Source of the DNA: Nocardia sp. MH4
Lineage (GTDB): Bacteria; Actinomycetota; Actinomycetes; Mycobacteriales; Mycobacteriaceae
Assembly: GCF_019266065.1 (NCBI RefSeq)
Contig: NZ_LPNR01000107.1
Coordinates: forward strand, 1 to 64,000
Direction of reading: 5' to 3'
Length of the DNA stretch: 64,000 bases
Position 1 is the first letter of the stretch; every line of letters begins with the position of its first letter. The notes under the pieces are model-generated. The model was not told where the DNA came from and made no database searches. It saw nothing but the letters and a program-made list of their open reading frames with translations. Positions 1 to 16,046 of this stretch are shown one piece after another. The translations under genes were made by a program, and so were the position numbers.

Positions 1-2324
1 GGCCCGCGCTGGTGGCCGCCGCACGGCCGGAACGCATTCCGCTGTCGCTGGCCCAGCAGCGCATGTGGGTGCTCAACCAGCTCGACCCGGCGTCGGGCTC
101 GTACAACATCCCGTTCGCCATCCGGCTGACCGGCGCGCTCGACGTGGCCGCGCTCGACGCCGCGGTGACCGACGTGCTCACCCGGCACGAGTCGCTGCGC
201 ACCCGGTTCCCGGTGTGCAACGGCGCCGCGTCCGAGGGCCCTGCGTGGTCACCGTCGGCTACCTCCTCCGGGCCCGTCGATCGCGGCGCGCCGGTGGACG
301 GCAGCCCGGTCCAGGAGATCCTGCCCGTCGCCGAGGTGCTGCCCGCCGGGCTCGAGGTGGAGACCACGACCGAGGTCCTGGCCCGCGCCGCCGCGCTGGC
401 CGAGGCCGGGTTCGACGTCACCAGGGAAGTGCCCGTGCGGGCGCGACTGCTCACCGACGGATCGTCGGCCGACTGGCTGCTGGTGTTCGTGGTGCACCAC
501 ATCTCCGCCGACGGCGCGTCGCTGGCCCCGCTGGCCCGCGACCTGATGACCGCCTATGTCGCGCGCGCCGCGCAGCAGGCTCCGGCCTGGACGCCGCTGC
601 CGGTGCAGTACGCGGACTTCGCGCTCTGGCAGCGCGCGGTCGTGGGCGTCGACGACGACCCGGACTCGGTCGCCGCCGCCCAGCTCGACTACTGGCGGAC
701 CCAGCTCGCCGGGGTGCCGCCGCTGCTGGAGCTGCCGCAGGACCGTCCGCGTCCCGTGACGCCGACGCTGCGGGGCGCCACCACCGAGCTGCGGTTGCCC
801 GCCGAGGTGCACGCGCGGCTGAACCACCTCGCGCGCGAACACAAGTCGTCGCTGTTCATGGTCGTGCACGCGGCCCTGGCGGTACTGTTGGCGCGGCTGT
901 CGGGCACCACCGACATCGCCATCGGCACCGCCGTCGCCGGACGTGGTGAGCGTGCGCTCGACGAGCTGGTCGGCATGTTCGTCAACACGCTGACCCTGCG
1001 CACCGCGCTGGACCCGGCCGGGTCCTTCGACGAGGCGGTGGATCTGGCCCGCGAGACCGACCTGGGCGCCTTCGCCCACGCCGACCTGCCGTTCGAGCGG
1101 GTCGTCGAGGTGGTCGCGCCGGGCAAGGGCAGCGCGCACAATCCGCTGTTCCAGGTGGCGCTGACCTTCAGCAACAACGAAGCGGCCGCGCTCGAGCTGC
1201 CCGGCCTCAGCGTGACCGCGCTGGAGACCGCGGTGGCGGCCAAGTTCGACCTGCAGGTCGACGTCGAGCCCCGGTTCACCGCCGAAGGCGCGCCGGACGA
1301 GCTGGTCACCCTGTTCAACTACGCCACCGACCTGTTCGACGAGGCCACGGTGCGCACCATCGGCGAGCGCTTCGCCCGCATCCTGACCGCGGTGGCCGCC
1401 GACCCGCAGATCCGCGTCGGCGATATCGACATCCTCGACGAGCAGGAGCGGGCCCGGCTGCTCGCCGGGGCCGCGCAGGCGCCCGCGCCTGCCGCGCCGT
1501 CGGGCGGCACCACGCTGGCGCAGGCGTTCACCGCCGCGGCCGAGGACGACCCGGACGGTCCCGCGCTGGTCTGGGGTGACGATTCGCTGACCTACGAGCA
1601 GCTCGACACCCGGTCCTCGCGGTTGGCGCGGTTGCTGATCGGCCGTGGTTTCGGTCCGGGTGCCGGTGTGGCCGTTGATCTTCCGCGCGGCGTCGACTGG
1701 GCGGTCGCGGTGTGGGCCGTGCTCAAGGCCGGTGCGGCCGTGCTGCCCGCGCCGGGAGCCGGCGCGCTGCCCGCCGAACCGGCGGCCAAGATCGGCATCA
1801 CCGCGGGCGTGACGCCGGACGGTGATTTCGAGTGGGTGGTCCTCGACGATCCGTCGATCCGTACCGAGCTGTCGACCCAGTCGGCCCGCCCGGTGACCTA
1901 CGCCGACCGCACCAGGGCACTGCGCGGCGGTGACCCGGCCTTCGTCGGCGTCGACGGGGTCCGCAGCTATGACGAACTGGCCACGGCGGGTGCGCGGGTG
2001 CGCACCGACGCGGCGCTGACCTTCGAGTCGCGCACCTTCGGCACCGCCGCGGCCGACAGCTTCGCCGTCCTCGTCGAGCCGGTCGCCGCGGGTGTCGCCG
2101 GCGCGTCGATGGTGCTGGCGCAGACTGCCGGCGACGACTTGTCGGCCGCGCTGGCCGAGGAGTGGGTGAGCCATCTGTTCGGCGACCGGGCCGGTCTCGA
2201 GGCACTCGACACCGCCGGGCTCGACGACTTGCAGGCAGTGATCGCCGACGACGCCGCGCCGGGCAACCCCGGTCCGGCCGAGGTCGTGCTGGTGCTCGGG
2301 GACCCGCGTCCGTCGGTGGCCTGA
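1..2324 (+). CDS. NRPS, C-terminal part: condensation domain plus half adenylation domain (5' partial)
   Basis: The frame is open from the left edge, so the start lies outside the window. The first visible residues (PALVAA..RPERIPLS) match the linker that follows a carrier domain in the next protein. A condensation domain follows, with the SLAQQRMW opening and the active site HHISADG near base 496, so it should be able to form peptide bonds. After about base 1500 the protein resembles the N-terminal half of an adenylation domain: the TYEQLDTRSSRLARLL and AVWAVLKAGA blocks are clear. The ATP-binding loop TSGSTG-x-PKG is absent, the FDxS substrate motif is eroded, and the protein stops before the A5 block YGPTE. 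This half domain cannot activate an amino acid. The next gene starts 56 bases downstream with an intact A domain, so the two proteins probably form one split module. Function of the half domain in docking is inference. Confidence 0.93.
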   Translation, partial: PALVAAARPERIPLSLAQQRMWVLNQLDPASGSYNIPFAIRLTGALDVAALDAAVTDVLTRHESLRTRFPVCNGAASEGPAWSPSATSSGPVDRGAPVDGSPVQEILPVAEVLPAGLEVETTTEVLARAAALAEAGFDVTREVPVRARLLTDGSSADWLLVFVVHHISADGASLAPLARDLMTAYVARAAQQAPAWTPLPVQYADFALWQRAVVGVDDDPDSVAAAQLDYWRTQLAGVPPLLELPQDRPRPVTPTLRGATTELRLPAEVHARLNHLAREHKSSLFMVVHAALAVLLARLSGTTDIAIGTAVAGRGERALDELVGMFVNTLTLRTALDPAGSFDEAVDLARETDLGAFAHADLPFERVVEVVAPGKGSAHNPLFQVALTFSNNEAAALELPGLSVTALETAVAAKFDLQVDVEPRFTAEGAPDELVTLFNYATDLFDEATVRTIGERFARILTAVAADPQIRVGDIDILDEQERARLLAGAAQAPAPAAPSGGTTLAQAFTAAAEDDPDGPALVWGDDSLTYEQLDTRSSRLARLLIGRGFGPGAGVAVDLPRGVDWAVAVWAVLKAGAAVLPAPGAGALPAEPAAKIGITAGVTPDGDFEWVVLDDPSIRTELSTQSARPVTYADRTRALRGGDPAFVGVDGVRSYDELATAGARVRTDAALTFESRTFGTAAADSFAVLVEPVAAGVAGASMVLAQTAGDDLSAALAEEWVSHLFGDRAGLEALDTAGLDDLQAVIADDAAPGNPGPAEVVLVLGDPRPSVA
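234..282 (+). repeat. 49-base insert in a condensation domain, copy 1
   Basis: This stretch starts GAGGGCCCTGCGTGGTCAC and adds about 16 residues (EGPAWSPSATSSGP) to the condensation domain between the RTRFP and VQEILP blocks. A related stretch of the same length lies at 29067-29115, with about 41 of 49 bases identical by eye, in a different condensation domain at a different place in the fold. Most other C domains of the window lack it. It may be a short dispersed repeat that is tolerated in frame. Confidence 0.5.
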
Positions 2325-2380
2325 GCCGTGACCGTGGTGACGGGGCGACGAGTTCCGGTGATGGGTGAGGTGGAATCGCG

Positions 2381-5300
2381 ATGACACGACCGGTACGGAC
2401 GCGCCCGGTGCGCACTCGCCGCGCCAGGGTGACCGCGCTGCCGCAGCTGCTGGCCACCGCCGTGGAGACCAATCCCGACGGTGTCGCGGTGGTGCTCGCC
2501 GACGCCACGCGCACGCTGGGCAGCCTGAGCTACGCCGAGATCGACGAGCGCTCGAGCCGGATCGCGCGGCTGCTGATCGAGCGCGGGATCGGCGCCGGTG
2601 ATCTGGTGGCCATCGGCATCCCGCGCTCGATCGAGTCGGTGCTGGCGGTGTGGGCGGTCGCCAAGACCGGCGCCGGTTTCGTGCCGGTGGACCCGAACTA
2701 TCCGCCGGATCGCGTGGCGCACATGGTGTCCGACTCCGGCGCGGTCTTCGGGCTGACCGTCGCGGCGGTCGCCGACCGGCTGCCGACCCGGGTGGACTGG
2801 CTCGTCATCGACGACGCGGGCATCGCCCCGCTGCTCGACGAGGTCGCCGGTGACCCGGTCACCAATGCCGACCGGCTGCGCCAGATCCGCGCCGAGGATC
2901 TGGCGTACGTCATCTACACCTCCGGCTCCACCGGCCTGCCCAAGGGTGTCGCGGTGAGCCAGGCCGGGCTGGCCGGGTTCTGCGCGGAACAGCGCCTGCA
3001 CTACGGCATCGACATCGATTCGCGCACCTTGCATTTCGCCTCGCCCTCGTTCGACGCCTCGCTGCTGGAGCTGCTGCTCGCGGTCGGCGCCGGCGCGACG
3101 ATGGTGATCGTCGACCCGAGTGTCTACGGTGGCGACGACCTGGCCGCGCTGCTGCGCCGGGAACGGGTGAGCCACGCGTTCATCACCCCCGCCGCGCTGG
3201 CCTCGATCGATCCCGATGGCCTCGACGATTTCCGGGTGGTGGCGGTCGGCGGCGAGGCGGTCCCGCCGGATCTGCTGCGGCGCTGGGCGATTCCGCTCGC
3301 CGACGGCACCCTGCGACAGTTCCATAATGTGTACGGGCCCACCGAGACCACGATCGTCGTCAACATCAGTGTGCCGCTGAAGCCGGGTGATCCGCTGACC
3401 ATCGGTGGCCCGCTGCGCGGAGTCGCCGAATACGTGCTCGACGACCGGCTCGGCCCCGTCCCGCCCGGCGTCACCGGCGAGCTCTACATCACCGGTGCCC
3501 AGCTGACCCGCGGCTACCACGCGCGCCCCGGTCTCACCGCCTCGCGCTTCGTCTCCAATCCCTTCGACCCGGCCGGTTCCCGGCTCTACCGCACCGGTGA
3601 CCTGGTCCGCTGGACCGCCGAGGGCGCGCTGGAATACGTGGGCCGCAACGACTTCCAAGTCAAGATCCGCGGCTTCCGGATCGAGCTCGGGGAGATCGAC
3701 GCGGTGCTCTCCGCGCACGAGAGCATCGACTTCGCCGCCACCGTCGGGCACGAACTCGACAGTGGCGCCACGATTCTGGTGTCCTATGTGCACGCGGCCC
3801 CGGGCGCGACCGTCGACACCGCCGCGCTCACGGCCTTCGCCGAACGCAGCCTGCCCGCGCACATGGTGCCGACCGTGCTGATGGAACTCGACACCATCCC
3901 GCTGACCCCGGTCGGCAAGCTGGACCGGCGGGCCCTGCCCGCCCCGGTGCTCGAGCACGCCGCGTTCCGAGCCCCGACCACGCCGGTGGAACAGATCGTC
4001 GCCGGGACCTTCGCCCAGGTGCTCGATCTCGGCGAGGACACCCAGCTCGGCCTCGACGACGACTTCTTCGCCCTCGGCGGCAACTCGCTGCTGGCCACCC
4101 AGGTCGCCGCCCGGCTCGGCGCCGCGCTCGACACCGACTTCCCGGTCCGGCTGCTGTTCGAGGCGCCGACGGTGGAGGCGCTGGCCCAGCGGCTGGCCGA
4201 ATCCGCGGGCGCAGGCGCGCGTCCCGCGCTGGTGGCCGCCGAACGGCCGGAACGGATTCCGCTGTCGCTGGCCCAGCAGCGGATGTGGTTCCTCAACCAG
4301 TTCGACCCGGAGTCGGTCGCCTACAACATCCCGATGGCGGTGCGGCTCGGCGGCGCGATCGATGTGGACGCGCTGCGGGCGGCTGTCGGCGATCTGGTCG
4401 CCCGGCACGAGACCCTGCGCACCGTCTACCCCGAGACCGACGACGGTCCGATCCAGCGGGTGCTGCCCGAGTCGGCGGCCACCCCACAGCTGGAGGTACA
4501 CCGGATCCAACCCGCCGGGCTGGGCGCGGCGATGCACGCGCTCGGCTCGTCCGGCTTCGATGTGCGCAGCCAGGTGCCGCTGCGGGTCGCGCTGTTCGAG
4601 CTCGGCCCCGACGAGTCGGTGCTCGCCGTGGTGGTGCACCACATCGCCGGGGACGGTTCCTCGCTGACCCCGCTGACCCGGGATCTGATGCTCGCCTACG
4701 CCGCGCGCTCGGCGGGCGCGGCACCGGACTGGGCCCCGCTGGCCGTGCAGTACGCGGACTACGCGCTCTGGCAGCGCGCCCTGCTCGGCAGCGAGGACGA
4801 CCCGCGGTCGCTGGCCTCGGCCCAGCTGGCCTACTGGCGCGACGCGCTGGCCGGCCTGCCCGATCAGCTCGACCTGCCCGCCGACCGGCCGCGTCCGGCC
4901 GTACAGTCCTTCGCCGGTGGCCGGGTGCCGATCGAGGTCGACGCCGCGACCCACCGCGCGCTGCTGGCGCTGGCGCACGAGCAGGGCGCGACCCTGTTCA
5001 TGGTGGTGCACACCGCGCTCGCGGTGACGCTGGCCCGGCTGGCGGGCACCGACGACCTCGCGATCGGCACACCCATCGCGGGCCGAGGCGAGGCCGCCCT
5101 CGACGACCTGATCGGCATGTTCGTCAACACCCTGGTCTTCCGCACCACGCTGCGGCCGGGGGAGCCGTTCACCGCGCTGCTCGCCCGCCAGCGCGACACC
5201 GACCTGCAGGTCTTCGCCAATGCCGACCTGCCGTTCGAGCGACTGGTCGAGGCGATCAACCCGGCCCGCTCGACCGCGCGGCACCCGCTGTTCCAGGTGG

Positions 5301-8300
5301 GCCTGTCCTTCCAGAACCTGACCAGGACCGGCCTCGAGCTCGGGGAGCTGGCGGTCGAGGGCGTCGACGTGGACCTGGCGGTATCGCAGTTCGACCTGCA
5401 CGCGGTCGTCGCGGACACCTACGACGCCGACGGCGTCGCCCAGGGCATCAGCGGGGTGTTCACCTACGCCACCGACCTGTTCGACGAGGCGACCGCGCGC
5501 GGCTACGCCGATCGTTTCGCCCGGGTGCTCGCGGCGGTGGCGGCCGCGCCGCAGCGGCCCGCCGACGAGCTGGACCTGCTCTCCGACGCCGAGCGCGAGC
5601 GAATCCTGCACGGCTGGAACGCGACCGGACATCCCTGTCCGCCCGCCACCCTGGCCTCGCTGTTCGCCGAGACCGTCGCCGGAAACCCCGACGGCGTCGC
5701 GCTGATCGATCCCGACGGCGCGCCGCTGACCTACCGTGATTTCGCCGCGCGTGTCCATCGGCTGGCGCGACATCTGATCGCGCAGGGTGTCGGCGTGGAA
5801 GACCGTGTCGCGCTGGCGATCCCACGGTCCGTGGATCTCGTCGTCGCCATGTACGCGGTGACGGCCACCGGTGCCGCCTACGTGCCGGTCGACCCGTCGC
5901 AGCCGGCGGACCGGATCGGTCACGTGCTCGACACCGCCGCTCCCGTCTGCGTATTGACCACGGCGGAAACCGGATTCACCGCCATCGCCGACACAGCGCC
6001 GGGTGCCGAATCGTCAGGCGCGACGAGCGCATTGGGCGGCGGATCGGCTGCTGCCGGCGACACGCTGCGTGGCGAATCGGCTGCTGCTGGGGGCGCGTTG
6101 GGCGGATCGGCTGCCACCGGTGGCACGCTGCGTGGCGAACATTCCGCCGCTGGTGCAGGACTCGGCGCGGCCCCGGTGATCGTCGTCGACACGCTGGACC
6201 TGTCCGCTCTCTCGGATCAGCCGATCGCGGCGAACGAGCGGCGCGGAGTGCTGCGTCCGGCGAACACGGCGTATGTGATCTTCACGTCCGGTTCGACGGG
6301 CAAGCCGAAGGGCGTCGCCGTCTCACACGGCGCGATCGTGAACCAGCTGCTGTGGAAGACCGCCGCGTTCGGACTCGGCCGCGACGATTCGGTCCTGCTG
6401 AAGACGGCCGCCACCTTCGACCTGTCGGTGTGGGAGTTCTGGTCGGCGGCGGTGTGCGGCGGCACGCTGGTGATCGCCGCGCCCGACGGGCACCGCGACC
6501 CCGCCTACCTGCTGGGCCTGCTCGCCGGTCGATCGGTGACGACGCTGCATGTCGTCCCGTCCATGCTCGACGCCCTGCTCACCGAAGCCGGGGGCGCGCT
6601 CCCGTCCGCGCTGCGCCGGGTACTCGCCATCGGCGAGGCCCTGCCCGCCGCGACCGCGCAACGCTTCGTGGCTACGAATTCGGCCGCGTTGCACAACCTG
6701 TACGGCCCGACCGAGGCCGCCGTCTCGATCACCGATCATCGCGTGACCACAGCCGATCGGACGACGGTGCCGATCGGCGCGCCCGCATGGAACAGCCGGG
6801 TCTACGTCCTGGACGCGCGGCTGCGCCCGGTGCCGGTGGGCGTCTCGGGTGAGCTGTACCTGGCGGGCGAGCAGCTGGCCCGCGGCTACTTCGGCCGCCC
6901 CGACCTGACCGCCGACCGATTCGTCGCCGACCCGTTCGCCGTTTCCGGTCGGGTCGGCGAGCACCTCGGTGCCGTCGACAGCCAGGTCCGGTCCCGCTCC
7001 GCGCACGGCGCCAGGATGTACCGCACCGGTGACCTGGTGGCCTGGACCGCCGAGGGTGAACTCGAGTACCGGGGTCGCACCGACTTCCAGGTCAAGATCC
7101 GTGGCTTCCGCATCGAGCTGGGCGAGATCGAGGCGGCGCTGCTGGCCACACCGCAGGTGGCCCAGGCCGCCGTGCTCGCGCAGTCCGACGCGCAGCTCGG
7201 TGACCGGCTCGTCGCCTACGTGGTGCCCGCCCCGGACGCCGAGCTCACCGCGGCGGTAGCCAAAGCGGCGGTGGCCCAGGTGCTTCCGTCGTACATGGTG
7301 CCCGCCGCCTTCGTCGTCCTGGATCGGCTGCCGCTGAACGCGAACGGCAAGCTCGACCGCGCCGCGCTCCCCGCGCCGGTGCTCGAACCGCGTCGTTACC
7401 GGGAACCGGTGGGGGACAACGCGATCGCCGTGGCGGAGGTGTTCACCGAGGTGCTCGGTGTCGCCCGGCCCGGTCTCGACGACGACTTCTTCTCCCTCGG
7501 CGGCAACTCGCTGCTGGCCACCCGGGTGGTGCACCGGCTGCGGGAACGCACCGGCACCGAGCTGACCGTGGCCGCGTTCTTCGCCGATCCGACCGTCGCG
7601 GGGCTCGCCGACCGGCTCAGCGCGGGTCCGGCCGGTCTCGGCGGTGACCTCGACGCGGCACTGGCGACCACGCTGCCGCTGCGCCGCGGCGGCGACCGGG
7701 AACCGCTGTTCTGCCTGCACCCGGTCTCCGGCCTGGCCTGGGCCTACGCGGGCCTTGCCCCGCATCTGCCCGAGGATCGCCCGATCATCGGGCTCCAGTC
7801 GCCCGCCCTGAGCGACCCGGACTTTCGGCCCGCCACCGTGGACGCGCTGCTCGACCACTATCTCGCCGAGATCACGGCCGCCCAGCCGCACGGGCCGTAC
7901 CATCTGCTCGGCTGGTCGCTGGGCGGGGTGCTCGCGCAGGCGGTCGCCACCCGGTTGCAGGCGGCGGGGGAGACGGTCGCCTCGCTGACCCTGCTCGACA
8001 GCGTGCCCGGCGCCGATCTGGCCGACTTCGGCGCCGAATTGCGGGAGGCCTTCCGCGAACTCGGCATCCCCGATCAGCAATTGCCCGCCGCCGACCGGAT
8101 GGCCGGTCTCGGCGCGGACGCCCTCGCCGCGCTGCACGGCGCGCTGGCCGGGTCGACACCGATCTCGCTGTCGCGCTTCGTCGGGATGTACCGGGGTGCG
8201 CTGCGCACTGTCGAACTGGTTACCCAACTGACGCCGGATCGATTCGTGGGTGATCTCACCTTCTTCACGGCCCTGCGCACAGCCGGAAAAGCGCCGGGTG

Positions 8301-8461
8301 GCGCCTCGCGCTGGCGCCCCTATTTCAGTGGGGTCATCACCGATCATCCGGTCGACGCCAGTCATCAACAGATGCTCGGCCCGGTGGCCACCACCACAGT
8401 CGGCCCGGTAACGGCGCAGGTCATCGCCATTTCCGGGCGGTCCATCGATAGCCCCACGTAA
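2381..8461 (+). CDS. NRPS A-T-C-A-T-TE, terminal protein of the first assembly line
   Basis: 2026 residues. Domains by approximate residue: A1 20-525 (TSGSTG at 180, GKLDRRAL at 512), carrier T1 with GGNSLL (Ser near 569), condensation domain 617-1075 with HHIAGDG near 753, A2 1090-1670 (TSGSTG near 1303), carrier T2 near 1710, and a type I thioesterase 1770-2020 with GWSLGG near 1845. It would add two residues and release the chain. Read against the GrsA pocket, A1 gives D-A-L-F-A-G-V-I-V-K, which I cannot assign. A2 gives D-L-W-H-L-I-L-V-S-K, which weakly resembles serine codes. The ATG start follows a GAGGTGG ribosome site, and the N-terminus is basic and short like those of the other two A-first proteins here. 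A2 carries a low-complexity insertion. There is no condensation domain before A1, so its donor must be the C domain of the upstream protein. Confidence 0.95.
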   Translation: MTRPVRTRPVRTRRARVTALPQLLATAVETNPDGVAVVLADATRTLGSLSYAEIDERSSRIARLLIERGIGAGDLVAIGIPRSIESVLAVWAVAKTGAGFVPVDPNYPPDRVAHMVSDSGAVFGLTVAAVADRLPTRVDWLVIDDAGIAPLLDEVAGDPVTNADRLRQIRAEDLAYVIYTSGSTGLPKGVAVSQAGLAGFCAEQRLHYGIDIDSRTLHFASPSFDASLLELLLAVGAGATMVIVDPSVYGGDDLAALLRRERVSHAFITPAALASIDPDGLDDFRVVAVGGEAVPPDLLRRWAIPLADGTLRQFHNVYGPTETTIVVNISVPLKPGDPLTIGGPLRGVAEYVLDDRLGPVPPGVTGELYITGAQLTRGYHARPGLTASRFVSNPFDPAGSRLYRTGDLVRWTAEGALEYVGRNDFQVKIRGFRIELGEIDAVLSAHESIDFAATVGHELDSGATILVSYVHAAPGATVDTAALTAFAERSLPAHMVPTVLMELDTIPLTPVGKLDRRALPAPVLEHAAFRAPTTPVEQIVAGTFAQVLDLGEDTQLGLDDDFFALGGNSLLATQVAARLGAALDTDFPVRLLFEAPTVEALAQRLAESAGAGARPALVAAERPERIPLSLAQQRMWFLNQFDPESVAYNIPMAVRLGGAIDVDALRAAVGDLVARHETLRTVYPETDDGPIQRVLPESAATPQLEVHRIQPAGLGAAMHALGSSGFDVRSQVPLRVALFELGPDESVLAVVVHHIAGDGSSLTPLTRDLMLAYAARSAGAAPDWAPLAVQYADYALWQRALLGSEDDPRSLASAQLAYWRDALAGLPDQLDLPADRPRPAVQSFAGGRVPIEVDAATHRALLALAHEQGATLFMVVHTALAVTLARLAGTDDLAIGTPIAGRGEAALDDLIGMFVNTLVFRTTLRPGEPFTALLARQRDTDLQVFANADLPFERLVEAINPARSTARHPLFQVGLSFQNLTRTGLELGELAVEGVDVDLAVSQFDLHAVVADTYDADGVAQGISGVFTYATDLFDEATARGYADRFARVLAAVAAAPQRPADELDLLSDAERERILHGWNATGHPCPPATLASLFAETVAGNPDGVALIDPDGAPLTYRDFAARVHRLARHLIAQGVGVEDRVALAIPRSVDLVVAMYAVTATGAAYVPVDPSQPADRIGHVLDTAAPVCVLTTAETGFTAIADTAPGAESSGATSALGGGSAAAGDTLRGESAAAGGALGGSAATGGTLRGEHSAAGAGLGAAPVIVVDTLDLSALSDQPIAANERRGVLRPANTAYVIFTSGSTGKPKGVAVSHGAIVNQLLWKTAAFGLGRDDSVLLKTAATFDLSVWEFWSAAVCGGTLVIAAPDGHRDPAYLLGLLAGRSVTTLHVVPSMLDALLTEAGGALPSALRRVLAIGEALPAATAQRFVATNSAALHNLYGPTEAAVSITDHRVTTADRTTVPIGAPAWNSRVYVLDARLRPVPVGVSGELYLAGEQLARGYFGRPDLTADRFVADPFAVSGRVGEHLGAVDSQVRSRSAHGARMYRTGDLVAWTAEGELEYRGRTDFQVKIRGFRIELGEIEAALLATPQVAQAAVLAQSDAQLGDRLVAYVVPAPDAELTAAVAKAAVAQVLPSYMVPAAFVVLDRLPLNANGKLDRAALPAPVLEPRRYREPVGDNAIAVAEVFTEVLGVARPGLDDDFFSLGGNSLLATRVVHRLRERTGTELTVAAFFADPTVAGLADRLSAGPAGLGGDLDAALATTLPLRRGGDREPLFCLHPVSGLAWAYAGLAPHLPEDRPIIGLQSPALSDPDFRPATVDALLDHYLAEITAAQPHGPYHLLGWSLGGVLAQAVATRLQAAGETVASLTLLDSVPGADLADFGAELREAFRELGIPDQQLPAADRMAGLGADALAALHGALAGSTPISLSRFVGMYRGALRTVELVTQLTPDRFVGDLTFFTALRTAGKAPGGASRWRPYFSGVITDHPVDASHQQMLGPVATTTVGPVTAQVIAISGRSIDSPT
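6032..6160 (+). repeat. Two-copy in-frame tandem repeat inside adenylation domain A2
   Basis: A unit of about 66 bases (6032-6097) is followed by a diverged 63-base copy (6098-6160). Both contain GCTGCGTGGCGAA and GGATCGGCTGC stretches and encode Gly/Ala/Ser-rich sequence of the type GGSAATGGTLRGE. The insert sits between the A2 and A3 core blocks of the domain, a surface region, so it is probably a disordered loop with little effect on catalysis. Confidence 0.75.
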
Positions 8462-8601
8462 CAGGCTCCGCGCAGATTACGATTCTGTTGCAGAGAGTTG
8501 GTGTGTCGTGGCGCACACCTCGGCGACGGTCGGCGGCAGCGATATAGGTGTGGCTATGCTGTGTCCGACTCGGCTGCCGGACGCGAGAGGTGTATTGGTC
8601 T

Positions 8602-15996
<7,395 letters not shown>

Positions 15997-16022
15997 TGCA
16001 TGACCGGGCAGCGGCTAGTCGG

Positions 16023-16040
16023 CTCCGTCGAACGGAGGGG
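16023..16040 (+). promoter_or_regulatory. Strong ribosome site partly inside a small hairpin
   Basis: CTCCG (16023-16027) can pair with CGGAG (16033-16037) around a TCGAA loop, and GGAGGGG at 16034-16040 is the ribosome site for the GTG at 16047. This site decides the start of the large NRPS; an earlier GTG at 15996 overlaps the previous stop and lacks a site. The hairpin could damp translation, but five base pairs is a weak stem. Confidence 0.45.
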
Positions 16041-16046
16041 ACTGTT

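Noticed and set aside
1967..5923. Very long open frame on the minus strand across the first NRPS genes, and similar ones at 9592-13308, 24306-27254 and 32644-36312
   Set aside because: They lie antisense to clear NRPS or enzyme genes, have Arg/Gly/His/Gln-rich composition without motifs, and follow from the third-position GC of the real genes.
5640..7380. Assignment of serine to the second A domain of the second NRPS
   Set aside because: The pocket D-L-W-H-L-I-L-V-S-K agrees with serine codes at only part of the positions, and the same I-L-V-S pattern occurs in two other domains with different 278 residues, so the call is not safe.
8548..8601. Upstream in-frame start for the third NRPS
   Set aside because: It adds a Cys/Trp-rich tail absent from the paralogues, and the GTG at 8602 has an AGAGG site and a matching basic N-terminus.
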